Assembly (NCBI RefSeq): GCF_950097975.1
Contig: NZ_CATNHF010000012.1
Location: 124,001 to 188,000 of the forward strand
Source: Microbacterium sp. T2.11-28
Lineage (GTDB): Bacteria; Actinomycetota; Actinomycetes; Actinomycetales; Microbacteriaceae
Length of the DNA: 64,000 nucleotides
Direction of reading: 5' to 3'
The notes beneath the pieces are model-generated. The model searched no databases. It was not told where the DNA came from and saw nothing but the letters and a program-made list of their open reading frames with translations. Of the stretch, positions 8,991-22,021 are shown piece by piece (within the stretch, counting starts at the first letter, position 1; the number at the start of each line of letters is the position of its first letter). The position numbers were made by a program, and so were the translations under genes.

Positions 8991-9022
8991 GCGTTTCGTC
9001 TCGCTGCGCTCGCTCAACGACC
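8991..9022 (-). repeat. Degenerate intergenic repeat, copy A
   Basis: Read on the minus strand the element contains GTTGAGCGAGCGCAGCGAGA. It matches, at roughly 26 of 31 positions, the plus-strand sequence at 16371-16401. It lies in the 90-base dnaN-recF spacer. It looks like one member of a dispersed intergenic family, but only two copies are seen here. Confidence 0.55.
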
Positions 9023-9074
9023 GCCGGGCGCGCGGACTCGCGGCGACGTCGGTCACGAGAACTAGGCTGACGGG

Positions 9075-10259
9075 GTGATCGTGGAGCAGCTCAGTCTCGT
9101 CGACTTCCGCAACTATGCGGCCGCCGACGTGACCCTCCACCCGGGCACGAACGTCTTCGTCGGCCGCAACGGCCAAGGCAAGACGAACCTCGCCGAGGCG
9201 ATCGGGTACTTCGCCACCCTCGGCTCCCACCGGGTGTCGCAGGACGCTCCGATGGTGAGGCACGGCGCGGATGCCGCGATCGTGCGCACGCGGCTCGCCC
9301 ACGGGGAGCGCACGGTGATCCTCGAAGCGCAGCTGAACCGCACGGGGTCCAACAAGGCCCGGGTGAACGGATCCGCGGTGAAGTCGGCCGAGCTGCCGCG
9401 GTACGCCCAGGTCGTGCTGTTCGCCCCCGAGGACCTGCAGATCGTGCGCGGCGACCCGTCCGCGCGCCGGCGCTTCGTCGATCAGCTGCTCATCCAGCGC
9501 GCTCCGCGCATGTCGGCCGTCCTGTCGGACTACGACCGCGTGCTCAAGCAGCGCACGGCGCTGCTGAAATCGGCACGCGCCCGCGGCATCCGCGGCGAGG
9601 AGCTGACGACCCTCGACGTGTGGGACGACAAGCTCGTCCAGCTGGGCACGCAGGTCATCCGCGCGCGCCTCGCCCTGGCCGACGATCTGGCCGTTCCGCT
9701 CTCCCGCGCCTACACGACCATCGCCGGCGCCGATCATCGGCCCGAGCTCGAGTGGGCTCTCACCGTCGACGGCGCACGATCCGACGACGACGACGAGAGC
9801 GAACGGGGCGGCGCCGACCCGGCTCCGGGCGTGCGCGGTCGCTCCACCGAGGAGGTGGAGGCACGGTTCCGCGCGATGCTCGCCGCGAAGCGCCCCGCCG
9901 AGCTGGAGCGCGGGGTCACGCTCGTCGGCCCGCACCGCGACGACCTCGTCCTGCGCGTGCGGGGCCTTCCCGTCAAGGGGTACGCGTCGCACGGCGAGTC
10001 GTGGTCGGTCGCCCTCTCGCTCCGCCTCGCCTCCGCCGAGCTCCTGCGCGAGCACTCGCTGCTGGGCGACCCGGTCCTGATCCTCGACGACGTGTTCGCC
10101 GAGCTCGACGCCGACCGTCGGTCGCGGCTGGCCGGGGTCGTCGCCGGATTCGAGCAGGTGATCGTGACCGCGGCGGTCGAGGCCGATGTGCCCGAGGCGC
10201 TCCGCGCCCGCACCGTCTATGTCGAGGCGGGGACCATCCGGGAGAGCGCCGATGCCTGA
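9075..10259 (+). CDS. recF: DNA replication and repair protein RecF
   Basis: This SMC-like ATPase, with RecO and RecR, loads RecA at single-strand gaps. The 394 residues show Walker A GRNGQGKTN (about 30-38), the ABC-type signature around SHGESWSVALSLRLAS (about 306-321) and Walker B DPVLILDDVFAELD (about 331-344). Between residues ~236 and 257 is an acidic, low-complexity insertion (DDDDESERGG), presumably a disordered loop. The start is GTG 9075. The gene overlaps the next one by 8 bases. Confidence 0.96.
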   Translation: MIVEQLSLVDFRNYAAADVTLHPGTNVFVGRNGQGKTNLAEAIGYFATLGSHRVSQDAPMVRHGADAAIVRTRLAHGERTVILEAQLNRTGSNKARVNGSAVKSAELPRYAQVVLFAPEDLQIVRGDPSARRRFVDQLLIQRAPRMSAVLSDYDRVLKQRTALLKSARARGIRGEELTTLDVWDDKLVQLGTQVIRARLALADDLAVPLSRAYTTIAGADHRPELEWALTVDGARSDDDDESERGGADPAPGVRGRSTEEVEARFRAMLAAKRPAELERGVTLVGPHRDDLVLRVRGLPVKGYASHGESWSVALSLRLASAELLREHSLLGDPVLILDDVFAELDADRRSRLAGVVAGFEQVIVTAAVEADVPEALRARTVYVEAGTIRESADA

Positions 10260-10746
10260 GGACGAGGTCGAACCGGTTCCCGAGACGATCTCCACCTATC
10301 TGCGCCTGCGCGGGCTGGAGCCGTCGCCGCGCGGCAAGCGCCGCCGGCGCCGGCGGGACGACGACGACGAGAACCAGCCGTTCACCGCCGGTCGCGATCC
10401 CAAGGGCCTCGGCGACGCGCTCGCCGACCTCACCCGGCAGTCCGGATGGAACTCGCAGCTGGCGCGCGAGGACCTGGTGCTGCAGTGGGAGCAGGTCGCC
10501 GGCGAGGAGACCGCCCGTCACGCGGCTCCGGTCGCACTCTCGGACGGTCTGCTCACCGTGCAGTGCGACTCGACGGCATGGGCGAAGAACCTCCAGCTCA
10601 TGCGCGGCGCCATCGTCACCGAGCTCATGAGCAGGTTCCCGGATGCGGGTGTCGAGAACGTGCGTTTCATCGGTCCGGACGTCCCCTCCTGGAAATGGGG
10701 CCCCAGAGCCGTTCCAGGGCGCGGTCCTCGCGATACCTACGGATAA
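10252..10746 (+). CDS. DUF721 (DciA-like) protein
   Basis: This is a 164-residue protein encoded between recF and gyrB, where actinobacteria carry a DUF721 gene. The first ~50 residues are charged and basic-acidic (KRRRRRRDDDDENQ). The DUF721 fold covers about 55-150, with WEQVAGEETARHAAPVAL and a following LTVQCDSTAWAKNLQLM strand-helix. DUF721 includes DciA, the loader of the replicative helicase in bacteria lacking DnaC or DnaI; that role is a family inference. The ATG at 10252 overlaps the recF stop by 8 bases. Confidence 0.88.
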   Translation: MPEDEVEPVPETISTYLRLRGLEPSPRGKRRRRRRDDDDENQPFTAGRDPKGLGDALADLTRQSGWNSQLAREDLVLQWEQVAGEETARHAAPVALSDGLLTVQCDSTAWAKNLQLMRGAIVTELMSRFPDAGVENVRFIGPDVPSWKWGPRAVPGRGPRDTYG

Positions 10747-10868
10747 TCCAGGTCCCGCGGCATCCGGAGGGATTTCAGCGCGCCACAGCGCCGTTCAGGC
10801 GCCGAAAAGCACGCCCGGACGGCTAGACTGGAGGGAGTGTGGAATCCGATCTGGAGTGTTCGAAACCT

Positions 10869-12911
<2,043 letters not shown>

Positions 12912-12973
12912 CCACCACTATCCACCTCCCGCTGCGCAGCGGCCGGGACGACGAAGACGAAGAGAAGGGCGGA

Positions 12974-13048
12974 GGGATGCGTGCTTCAGGACAATCGGGG
13001 TGCCGCGAAGCGGCGGGGCCCCCGCTCTTGTCCTGAAGCACGCATCCC
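12974..13048. repeat. Long perfect inverted repeat between gyrB and gyrA
   Basis: The arms are 21 bases each with no mismatch: 12974-12994 (starts GGGATGCGTGC) and 13028-13048 (ends GCACGCATCCC). The 33-base loop holds its own GCCGC-GAA-GCGGC mini-hairpin. No run of T follows, so it is not a typical intrinsic terminator. It may be an attenuator or processing stem within a gyrBA transcript, or a mobile palindrome. Confidence 0.85.
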
Positions 13049-13102
13049 GTAGCCCTGGCCCCCCTCCCGGAGCCCGCCCGAGCATGACGAAGACGAGAAG
13101 AC

Positions 13103-15705
<2,603 letters not shown>

Positions 15706-15709
<4 letters not shown>

Positions 15710-16110
15710 GCACAGTAGCTGACAAGCTCGCGAAGAAGTCGTCGAGCAAGACCAGCGCCAAGCAGGTCCGCCTCCGCTTGGTCTACATCGACTTCTGGTC
15801 GGCCGTGAAGCTGTCGTTCCTGGCGGCCGTCGCCCTCGCGGTGGTGACCCTCATCTCCGTGCTGCTGGTGTTCCTCGTGCTGCAGACCACGAGTGTGCTC
15901 ACCCAGCTCGAGGAGCTGCTCCTGGCCTTCACCGGCAACGAGTTCCGGCTCACCGATGTGGTGAACCTGCCGCAGGTGATGGCGTTCGCCGCGATCGTCG
16001 CGATCCTGAACCTCATCGTCGTCACCGTCCTCGGCGCGGTCGTCGCCGGGATCTACAATCTGATGGTCAAGGTGACCGGCGGCCTGCTCGTCGGCTTCAC
16101 CTCGAACTGA
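15706..16110 (+). CDS. DUF3566 membrane protein
   Basis: This is a small (134-residue) protein of the actinobacterial DUF3566 family, routinely found directly after gyrA. The N-terminal ~28 residues are Lys/Ser-rich. Two long hydrophobic segments lie at about 36-62 and 90-118, separated by a short loop with [14 protein letters not shown]. The ATG overlaps the gyrA stop (ATGA), indicating coupling. The function is unknown; in mycobacteria the equivalent gene has been linked to division or membrane roles, which I cannot confirm from sequence. Confidence 0.88.
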
Positions 16111-16191
16111 CGGCAGCGTCCCGGATTTCGGATTACCTCGCGATTCGGGTAAAGTCTTGGAGGTTGACGGCGCTGGCGCCGGTCTCCAGAC

Positions 16192-16265
16192 GGGGCTATA
16201 GCTCAGGCGGTTAGAGCGCTTCACTGATAATGAAGAGGTCCCAGGTTCAAGTCCTGGTAGCCCCA
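16192..16265 (+). tRNA. tRNA-Ile (anticodon GAT)
   Basis: The 74-base cloverleaf has acceptor arms GGGGCTA/TAGCCCC, D-loop AGCTCAGGCGGTTAGAGC, anticodon stem CTTCA/TGAAG around CTGATAA, and T arm with GGTTCAAGTCC. The 3' CCA is not encoded. A tRNA-Ile/tRNA-Ala pair after gyrA is conserved in many actinobacteria. Confidence 0.97.
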
Positions 16266-16282
16266 CACAACATCTCCCTCTC

Positions 16283-16355
16283 GGGGCCTTAGCTCAGTTG
16301 GTAGAGCGCCTGCTTTGCAAGCAGGATGTCAGGAGTTCGAATCTCCTAGGCTCCA
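16283..16355 (+). tRNA. tRNA-Ala (anticodon TGC)
   Basis: The 73-base cloverleaf has acceptor arms GGGGCCT/AGGCTCC, anticodon stem CCTGC/GCAGG around TTTGCAA, and T loop GTTCGAATC. It follows tRNA-Ile by 17 bases and is probably co-transcribed with it. Confidence 0.97.
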
Positions 16356-16370
16356 CAACTCTCATCCACC

Positions 16371-16402
16371 GGCCGTCGAGCGAGCGCAGCGCGACGACGC
16401 GA
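16371..16402 (+). repeat. Degenerate intergenic repeat, copy B
   Basis: This contains GTCGAGCGAGCGCAGCGCGA and is related to the minus strand of 8991-9022. It lies between tRNA-Ala and the convergent DUF1501 gene. Confidence 0.5.
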
Positions 16403-16413
16403 CGTGGACACCG

Positions 16414-18048
16414 CTACTTCTTCTTCTTCACGGTGCCCCACGAGAACACCTTCGTCTTCGGCTTGTAGCCCTTCGCCGTGTAGGTCACTTTCACGCGCAG
16501 CCCGTAGCCGCGATACGTGGCCGGGATCCGGAACGAGCGCGTCGTGCGGCGCTTCTTGACCTTCCCGCTCTTGACCGTCTCCCACCGGTAGCTCGTCTTG
16601 ACGCGGGCCTTCTTGCCGGCCGCGGTCAGCCGGGGAGCCGGTGCCGTGACCTTCGACCCCACGCGGCCCGACCCGGCGCGTTTGCCGTACGAGGAGAAGA
16701 AGCTCGACGGCATCGTCTTGACGACGGGGGTGCTCGGGCCGGTGTCGCCGCCGGTGACGAGGGGGGCCATGAACCCGAGCCGCCGATGCTGGAACTGGGG
16801 GAAGATCGCCGCGAGACTCCGCTCGGGGTACAGCGCCGCCACCACTTCGCTCAAGACGTCGCGATAGTCGGTCGTCACGGCCAGATCGGCGTTCTGCGTG
16901 TTCTCCAGTCCCGGCCACCGGCCGTAGTAGCCGCCCTTCACGCCGGCACCGAGCACGAACATGACGTTGCCGTGTCCGTGGTCGAGGCCGCCGTTGCCGT
17001 TCTCCTTCACGCGCCTGCCGAACTCGGAGATCGTGACGAGGGTGACCTTCTTGTCCATCGCGCCGAGATCGGAGAAGAAGGCGGCCAGGCCCTTCCCCAG
17101 CGGCTCGGCCATGTTCTTGAGGTTGCCGTTCGAGAGGTCGCCCACCCACTGGTGGTGATCCCAGGACCCCTGATCGATCGTGATGACCTCGGCTCCGACA
17201 TCGGCTTTGATCACCTTCGCCGCACCCTGCAGCGCCTCGCCCAGGCTGCCCTTCGGATACTCGACGGTGCTCGTGACCGCGCCGCGCGCGGTCGCATAGG
17301 CCTGCGCGACGGCCAGGGCACGCCCGCCGCCGCTCGCCACGGCATCGGGCGCGTCCGCCCAGAGTCCCCGCAGTGCCGTCTCCCACCCGGCGGCATCGCT
17401 TCCCCCCGGTCCGACGACCTTGAGCTTGTCGAACCCGGCCGTCGACACCGCCGGCGCGGGACCTGCCAGCTGCGTGGCCAGCACCGTCTCGCCCAGCTGC
17501 AGGGCTGTGGTGTCGCTCGCGCCGCCGGCTCGCACGGAGATGAGCCGGTTCAGCCACCCGACCCGCGCCTGCGAGCCGGGGTCGGCATCCTCGACCTCCT
17601 CCATCGCGGCGAAGTGCGACCGTGTCGTCACCGCCTGACCGGTGGCGTGGACCGCGGCGACACGTCCCGCCTTCCACAGCGGCATGATCGGGGCGAAGGC
17701 GGGATGCAGGCCGAACTGCGCGTCGCCGGCCAGCAGCTTGTCCTTCGGCACGGCGATGTTCGGGCGCGCCGCGTAGTAGACAAGGTCGGCATGCGGCACG
17801 ACCAGGGACAGACCGTCGGCGGCGCCGCGCAGCGACAGCACGACGAGCACGCGGTCCGCCTTCCGTCCCCCCGATGCGTACGCGGTCTCGACGAAGGCGT
17901 CGCCGAACACCGAGGCGGCGACGAGGCCGAGTCCGATGCCGAGCGCGGATCGGATGGCCGTGCGTCGCGACACGCTGGACGCGAAGTCGTCGCAGCCGGC
18001 GGCGAGCGGATCGGCGACGGTGGGACCGGAGTGGGGGGATTCGATCAC
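16414..18048 (-). CDS. DUF1501 family protein, Tat-exported
   Basis: This is a secreted protein of the DUF1501 family (alkaline-phosphatase/sulfatase-like fold). A twin-arginine signal, SRRTAIRSALGIGLG, follows an unusually long ~40-residue N-region, so export would be in the folded state. The body carries SLRGAADGLS, DQGSWDHH and DHGHGNVMFVLG, typical of the family. The C-terminal ~90 residues are a basic, Lys-rich domain ending in four lysines, possibly for wall attachment. The start was set at GTG 18048, with AGGGAC upstream; the frame is open further but overlaps the DUF1800 end. Its paired gene is the DUF1800 gene just upstream. No enzymatic activity is established for this pair. Confidence 0.9.
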   Translation of the reverse strand: MIESPHSGPTVADPLAAGCDDFASSVSRRTAIRSALGIGLGLVAASVFGDAFVETAYASGGRKADRVLVVLSLRGAADGLSLVVPHADLVYYAARPNIAVPKDKLLAGDAQFGLHPAFAPIMPLWKAGRVAAVHATGQAVTTRSHFAAMEEVEDADPGSQARVGWLNRLISVRAGGASDTTALQLGETVLATQLAGPAPAVSTAGFDKLKVVGPGGSDAAGWETALRGLWADAPDAVASGGGRALAVAQAYATARGAVTSTVEYPKGSLGEALQGAAKVIKADVGAEVITIDQGSWDHHQWVGDLSNGNLKNMAEPLGKGLAAFFSDLGAMDKKVTLVTISEFGRRVKENGNGGLDHGHGNVMFVLGAGVKGGYYGRWPGLENTQNADLAVTTDYRDVLSEVVAALYPERSLAAIFPQFQHRRLGFMAPLVTGGDTGPSTPVVKTMPSSFFSSYGKRAGSGRVGSKVTAPAPRLTAAGKKARVKTSYRWETVKSGKVKKRRTTRSFRIPATYRGYGLRVKVTYTAKGYKPKTKVFSWGTVKKKK

Positions 18049-18058
18049 GGCGCCGTCC

Positions 18059-19678
18059 CTATCGGAGGTAGAAGAGCGGTTGGTTGAGCACAAGCGCGAG
18101 CACCCAGGGCATCTGCCACCGCACGATGGAGTGCTGCGCGTTCACGAGCGCCGACGGGCGGACCTTCGTGGCCGTGCACACGGCCTCGAGGAGACCGGAG
18201 GTGGACCCCTGGCCCGTCATCCGCCGGGCGAGATGATCGACGAACTCCGCCAGGGTGAGCTCGGGCTGGGGCAGCCGCTTCGCGGCCGGGACGTGCGTCG
18301 TGTCCTTCGTCGGCCACCATCCGCCCGACAGGGTCCAGTGCGCATCCCAGGAGGCGAGGAAGCGCGACGGAGAGTTCCACGCGTCGTTGTGCTGCGGCGG
18401 TCCGTCGGGCCGGGGGTGCGACCAGGCGCTCGCACCGATACCGCCCGCCATGTAGTGCGCCTGCACGGCTCCGGTGTCCTGCGCGGTCGGCTTCGCGAAC
18501 GAGACGCCCAGCGCGCGGTTCACCGAGACGAGCTCGTCGGTCGGCGTCTTCACCTTCGCCCCGGACGACGCCCAGAACTCGGGGTGGTCGACGAGCGCAC
18601 GGAGCACGGGCCGGATCTGCGTGCCGTTGTCGAGGTAGACGGACGCGAGGTGCTCGATCAGCGCCGACGAGGGACTGTCGCTCACGAACCGTCGTGCGAG
18701 CTTGCGCGCGATCCGCTCGGCGGTCGCGGGATGCCGGGCGAGGTAGGAGAGGTAGGCCCTCACGGCGGCGCGTCCGTCGGGGTCGGAGTTGGGGTGGGAG
18801 AAGCCCAGCACCGTCACCGGAGCGGTGTCGTGCCAGGTGGGATCGTAGGACACCTGCCATGTGGACCACGTGTCGACGCGGTAGCCCGTGAGGAGACGGG
18901 CCGACGCCTTCACAGCGTCTTCGTCGTATCCCGCGCCCTTGCCGACGGTGTGCAGTTCGAGCAGCTCCCGACCCAGGTTCTCGTTGACCGAGCGCTTGGT
19001 CGAGCGGGCGTTGTCGAGCGAGCATCCCATCGCGGGATGCACCGTGGCCGCCTGGAGAAGCTCCTCGAAGCTCGTGAGCGCGAGCTCGCGCATGCGGTGC
19101 CCGAACGCGATGCGGAACGGGAAGACCCCGTCATCGTGGATCGGGATGTAGAAGTGGTCCTCCCAGAACTCCGTCATCAGCTCGAGCACCTGTCGAGTCG
19201 ACTCCTGGCGCCTCACCATGGCGTACCCCGCGTAGGCGGCCATCGCCCGCCAGGCCGGCTCCTCCCCGCTGCGGTCGCGGGCGACGATGTCGAGGGGATC
19301 CGCGGTGATGCATCGCCACCAGGAGTCGAGGCCGGCGGCCGTGGCGGACTCGGCGACATCCTGCGGCGCCAGTTGCGTCTCGAACCACGCCCGCGGGCCT
19401 CCCGCCTCGCGCACCGCAGCCAGCGCGGCGGGCTGGAATCCGTACGTCCAGCGGCGGATCACGTGCAGTTCCTCGTCGGTCGCGACGGGCGTCGCGGGGT
19501 AGGCGACCGGCGCGTAGCTGTCGGCCGCGTGAGCGACGGGGGCATCGAGCAGGGGCACCGTGAGGGCGGCCGCCGACGCCGCAGCGACACCGCCGAGGAA
19601 GCTGCGGCGCGGAAACAGGGGCGTCGACGGTGGAGGAGCGATCGCCGATTCGCCCGCGGGGGGGACGCGGGGAGTCAT
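18059..19678 (-). CDS. DUF1800 family protein, Tat-exported
   Basis: The protein belongs to DUF1800, nearly always encoded beside DUF1501. ATG 19678 gives 539 residues, with a Tat signal PRRSFLGGVAAASAAALTVP near the N-terminus. The family core carries ELMTEFWEDHF, RTVGLGRELLELHTVGKG-like features (NLGRELLELHTVGKG), and RLLTGYRVD. A TATACT at about 19685-19690 on this strand stands only a few bases before the ATG with no Shine-Dalgarno, so a leaderless mRNA is plausible. It ends 10 bases before the DUF1501 start. The biochemical role of the family is unknown. Confidence 0.9.
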   Translation of the reverse strand: MTPRVPPAGESAIAPPPSTPLFPRRSFLGGVAAASAAALTVPLLDAPVAHAADSYAPVAYPATPVATDEELHVIRRWTYGFQPAALAAVREAGGPRAWFETQLAPQDVAESATAAGLDSWWRCITADPLDIVARDRSGEEPAWRAMAAYAGYAMVRRQESTRQVLELMTEFWEDHFYIPIHDDGVFPFRIAFGHRMRELALTSFEELLQAATVHPAMGCSLDNARSTKRSVNENLGRELLELHTVGKGAGYDEDAVKASARLLTGYRVDTWSTWQVSYDPTWHDTAPVTVLGFSHPNSDPDGRAAVRAYLSYLARHPATAERIARKLARRFVSDSPSSALIEHLASVYLDNGTQIRPVLRALVDHPEFWASSGAKVKTPTDELVSVNRALGVSFAKPTAQDTGAVQAHYMAGGIGASAWSHPRPDGPPQHNDAWNSPSRFLASWDAHWTLSGGWWPTKDTTHVPAAKRLPQPELTLAEFVDHLARRMTGQGSTSGLLEAVCTATKVRPSALVNAQHSIVRWQMPWVLALVLNQPLFYLR

Positions 19679-19722
19679 GCGCCGCAGTATAGCGTCACGC
19701 CCCTCCGACGCAGGAGAGCCGA

Positions 19723-19781
19723 AGAATGTGGCGCAGATCGTCGCCATTTCGTGAGCGAAGCGGGCCTTTGCGCCACGTTCT
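19723..19781. repeat. Imperfect inverted repeat in divergent spacer
   Basis: Arms 19723-19735 (AGAATGTGGCGCA) and 19769-19781 (TGCGCCACGTTCT) pair with one G-T or mismatch position across a 33-base loop. It lies between the divergent DUF1800 and Nudix genes, so it cannot be a terminator for either. It is either a regulator site or a palindromic intergenic element. Confidence 0.7.
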
Positions 19782-19811
19782 CGGCGCCGCGGTCCCAGTA
19801 GGGTGACGGGC

Positions 19812-20240
19812 ATGGACCTGCGCGTCGCGGCCTACGCCGTCATCACTGACGATGACGGCCGGGTGCTGCTCGCGCACTGGCACGAGGGCCGGCGCTCCTC
19901 GTGGACGCTTCCCGGCGGCGGACTCGAACCCGGCGAGGATCCCGAGGTGGCCGCGCGCCGCGAGGTGAGGGAGGAGACCGGCTACCGCGTCGAGCTCGAC
20001 GGCCTGCTCGGCATCGATTCGCGCGTCATCCCCGCACGCCAGCGCGTGCGCAGCGGACACGATCAGCCGCTGCACGCGCTCCGCATCATCTACCGGGCGC
20101 ACATCGTCGGCGGCCGGCTGCGCAACGAGGTCGACGGCTCGACCGATCGTGCCGAGTGGTTCCCCGTCGCCGCCGTCGGCGAGCTGCACCACGTCAAGCT
20201 CGTCGACGTCGCGCTCCGCCTGGCGGGACTCGCGGACTGA
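19812..20240 (+). CDS. Nudix hydrolase
   Basis: This is a 142-residue Nudix pyrophosphohydrolase; the substrate is a nucleoside diphosphate linked to another group, not predictable here. The Nudix box is complete, with GGGLEPGEDPEVAARREVREETGYRVE (G-x5-E-x7-REVREETG), so it should be catalytically competent. It starts at ATG 19812 (MDLRVAAYAV); an in-frame GTG lies 9 bases upstream. The TAGGGT just before the start may be a -10 element of a leaderless transcript. Nothing nearby identifies its pathway. Confidence 0.92.
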   Translation: MDLRVAAYAVITDDDGRVLLAHWHEGRRSSWTLPGGGLEPGEDPEVAARREVREETGYRVELDGLLGIDSRVIPARQRVRSGHDQPLHALRIIYRAHIVGGRLRNEVDGSTDRAEWFPVAAVGELHHVKLVDVALRLAGLAD

Positions 20241-20249
20241 GCTGCCGCG

Positions 20250-20744
20250 TCAGTTCGATGCGACGGGCTGCGAGATGTCGGCGACGGTCGCGCCGTACGC
20301 GGCGATGAGCGCGTCGGCGTCCACGAAGAGGCTGTAGCCGTGAGCGCCGGCCCCCATCGCGACCCGCCTGCCGGTGATCGACTCGTCGGCGAAGATCGGC
20401 CAGTCGGTGGTGCTCCCGAGGGGGACGATCGTCCCGCGCTCGTAGCCGGTCGCCGCGAGGGCGCGCTCGGGATCGGGGAGCTGGAGCTTGTTGACGCCGA
20501 CGACCGCGCGCAGCTTCGGCCAGGAGATCGCCTTGTCACCGGGGATGAGTGCGAACAGGTAGGTGTCGTCGGCGCGCTTGACGACCAGCGTCTTCACGAT
20601 GTCCGCGGGCTGCAGACCCAGGAGCGCCGCGGCCTCCTCGAGGCTGCGCGCAGCGGGGCGCTCGCGGATCTCGATGTCGAGTCCGTGCTCGGATGCCGCA
20701 GCGCGGACCCGATCCAGGCCCGCGCTGCCGTGTCCGTCGGTCAC
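20250..20744 (-). CDS. YbaK/EbsC-type aminoacyl-tRNA deacylase
   Basis: This is a 164-residue protein of the YbaK/ProX editing fold, which hydrolyses mischarged aminoacyl-tRNAs such as Cys-tRNA-Pro in trans. Family features are the IVKTLVVKRADDTYLFALIPGDKAISWPKL segment (conserved Lys), GTIVPLGSTTDWPIFADESI and GAGAHGYSLFVDADAL. The GTG start overlaps the upstream gene's stop (GTGA), so the two are translationally coupled. Which tRNA it edits cannot be read from sequence. Confidence 0.9.
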   Translation of the reverse strand: MTDGHGSAGLDRVRAAASEHGLDIEIRERPAARSLEEAAALLGLQPADIVKTLVVKRADDTYLFALIPGDKAISWPKLRAVVGVNKLQLPDPERALAATGYERGTIVPLGSTTDWPIFADESITGRRVAMGAGAHGYSLFVDADALIAAYGATVADISQPVASN

Positions 20745-21313
20745 GCGTCGGGTGCGCGGAGCGGGTCGTCGGCGACCCAGAGCTCGTCGTCCGCGCGGAG
20801 GGTCTGCCACGCCGCATACAGCACGCCGGCGGCCGCAACCACGCCGAAGATGATCGCCAGCACGCCGCCGGCGCCGATGCCCTTCTTGGCGGGCGGGGCG
20901 ACGACGAGCTTCTTCGCGGCGTTCTTGCCGTACTTCTGCGCGTTCTTCTGGAGCTTGGCGACGTCGATGGAGCCGAAGCCGCGGCCCGATGCGAGCGCCT
21001 CGCGCTTCTCGTTGGCGGCGTCCCAGACCGACAGGGCCGAGCCGATGACCGCGCCTGCGGCCGGAGCGACCCGCTCGTTGTAGAGCTTGGCGGAGGTCCT
21101 CAGTCCCTGGTCGACGTAGGGTGCGGCGTACTTCTCGTAGCCGTGCTGCACCGTCGGCACGACGTGCTCGCGGTTGTAGTGACCCAGCTGGCGGCCCGCC
21201 TCGCGCGCGACCTCACCGGCCTGACCGATCAGGACCTGCTGCGACTCCCACAGGGTGTTCGCGTGCTTCTGGAGCTTGCGGAGTTCCTTCTTGCGCTTGC
21301 GGCTGAGGCTCAC
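20741..21313 (-). CDS. Conserved actinobacterial protein with one membrane segment
   Basis: This is a 190-residue protein. The N-terminus is very basic (SLSRKRKKELRKLQKH) and the middle is helical and charged, likely coiled coil or amphipathic. A single hydrophobic segment (about 154-176, AGGVLAIIFGVVAAAGVLYAAW) comes near the C-terminus and is followed by an acidic tail. It starts at GTG 21313 with AAGGGAGGG upstream. It overlaps the YbaK gene by 4 bases. I recognise it as a recurrent actinobacterial hypothetical protein but know of no function. Confidence 0.8.
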   Translation of the reverse strand: MSLSRKRKKELRKLQKHANTLWESQQVLIGQAGEVAREAGRQLGHYNREHVVPTVQHGYEKYAAPYVDQGLRTSAKLYNERVAPAAGAVIGSALSVWDAANEKREALASGRGFGSIDVAKLQKNAQKYGKNAAKKLVVAPPAKKGIGAGGVLAIIFGVVAAAGVLYAAWQTLRADDELWVADDPLRAPDA

Positions 21314-21436
21314 GGGGTGCCCTCCCTTGTACGGCTCGCCCTCTGCGGGCGCGCCTGGCTCGTCTGAGTGACCTGGTCCCATCTTGCCAGACCCCGCAGA
21401 GCGCGCCAGGGGTTGACAGATGTGAGAATGGTGAGC

Positions 21437-21994
21437 ATGCCGATCCACACCGCAGTCGCGACGATCCACACCAACCACGGCGACATCGTCGTCAACCTCT
21501 TCGGGGACCACGCGCCCCGCACCGTGCAGAACTTCATCGGCCTCGCCGACGGCTCGCAGGCCTGGACGAACCCGGCGACGGGCAAGCCCGGCGAGGGCCC
21601 CCTCTACACCGACGTCATCTTCCACCGCATCATCCCGAACTTCATGATCCAGGGCGGCGACCCGCTCGGCCAGGGCGTGGGCGGTCCCGGGTACACCTTC
21701 AACGACGAGATCCACCCCGAGCTGACGTTCGGCTCGCCGTACCTGCTGGCCATGGCCAACGCGGGCCTCCGCCGCAACGCGATCACGGGTCAGGCCGAGG
21801 GCACGAACGGCTCGCAGTTCTTCATCACGACCGACCCCACGCCGTGGCTCAACGGTAAGCACACCATCTTCGGCGAGGTCGCCGACGACGCCTCCCGGGC
21901 CGTCGTCGACGCGATCGGCGCGGTTCCCACGGGTGCGGGCGACCGTCCGGTCCAGCCCGTCGTGATCTCGTCGATCGACGTCGTCGCGGCCTGA
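21437..21994 (+). CDS. Peptidyl-prolyl cis-trans isomerase, cyclophilin type
   Basis: This is a cytoplasmic cyclophilin of 185 residues, which catalyses proline isomerisation in protein folding. The family core is intact: FHRIIPNFMIQGGDP (catalytic Arg), NGSQFFITT and WLNGKHTIFGEV. No signal peptide is present. The ATG at 21437 (MPIHTAVATIHT) is preferred over one 9 bases upstream, because the fold starts immediately. A PPIase and a rhomboid gene at this position are typical of the origin region in actinobacteria. Confidence 0.95.
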   Translation: MPIHTAVATIHTNHGDIVVNLFGDHAPRTVQNFIGLADGSQAWTNPATGKPGEGPLYTDVIFHRIIPNFMIQGGDPLGQGVGGPGYTFNDEIHPELTFGSPYLLAMANAGLRRNAITGQAEGTNGSQFFITTDPTPWLNGKHTIFGEVADDASRAVVDAIGAVPTGAGDRPVQPVVISSIDVVAA

Positions 21995-22021
21995 GTCCGC
22001 GACGGGGCCTCGGCGCAGCAC

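Noticed and set aside
7812..10295. An 827-codon minus-strand frame across dnaN and recF
   Set aside because: Composition is typical of an antisense shadow, and the plus strand encodes complete DnaN and RecF.
10839..10868. gyrB start at GTG 10839
   Set aside because: The GGAGGGAG ends one base before this GTG, too close for use. ATG 10869 gives the protein start typical of related GyrB proteins.
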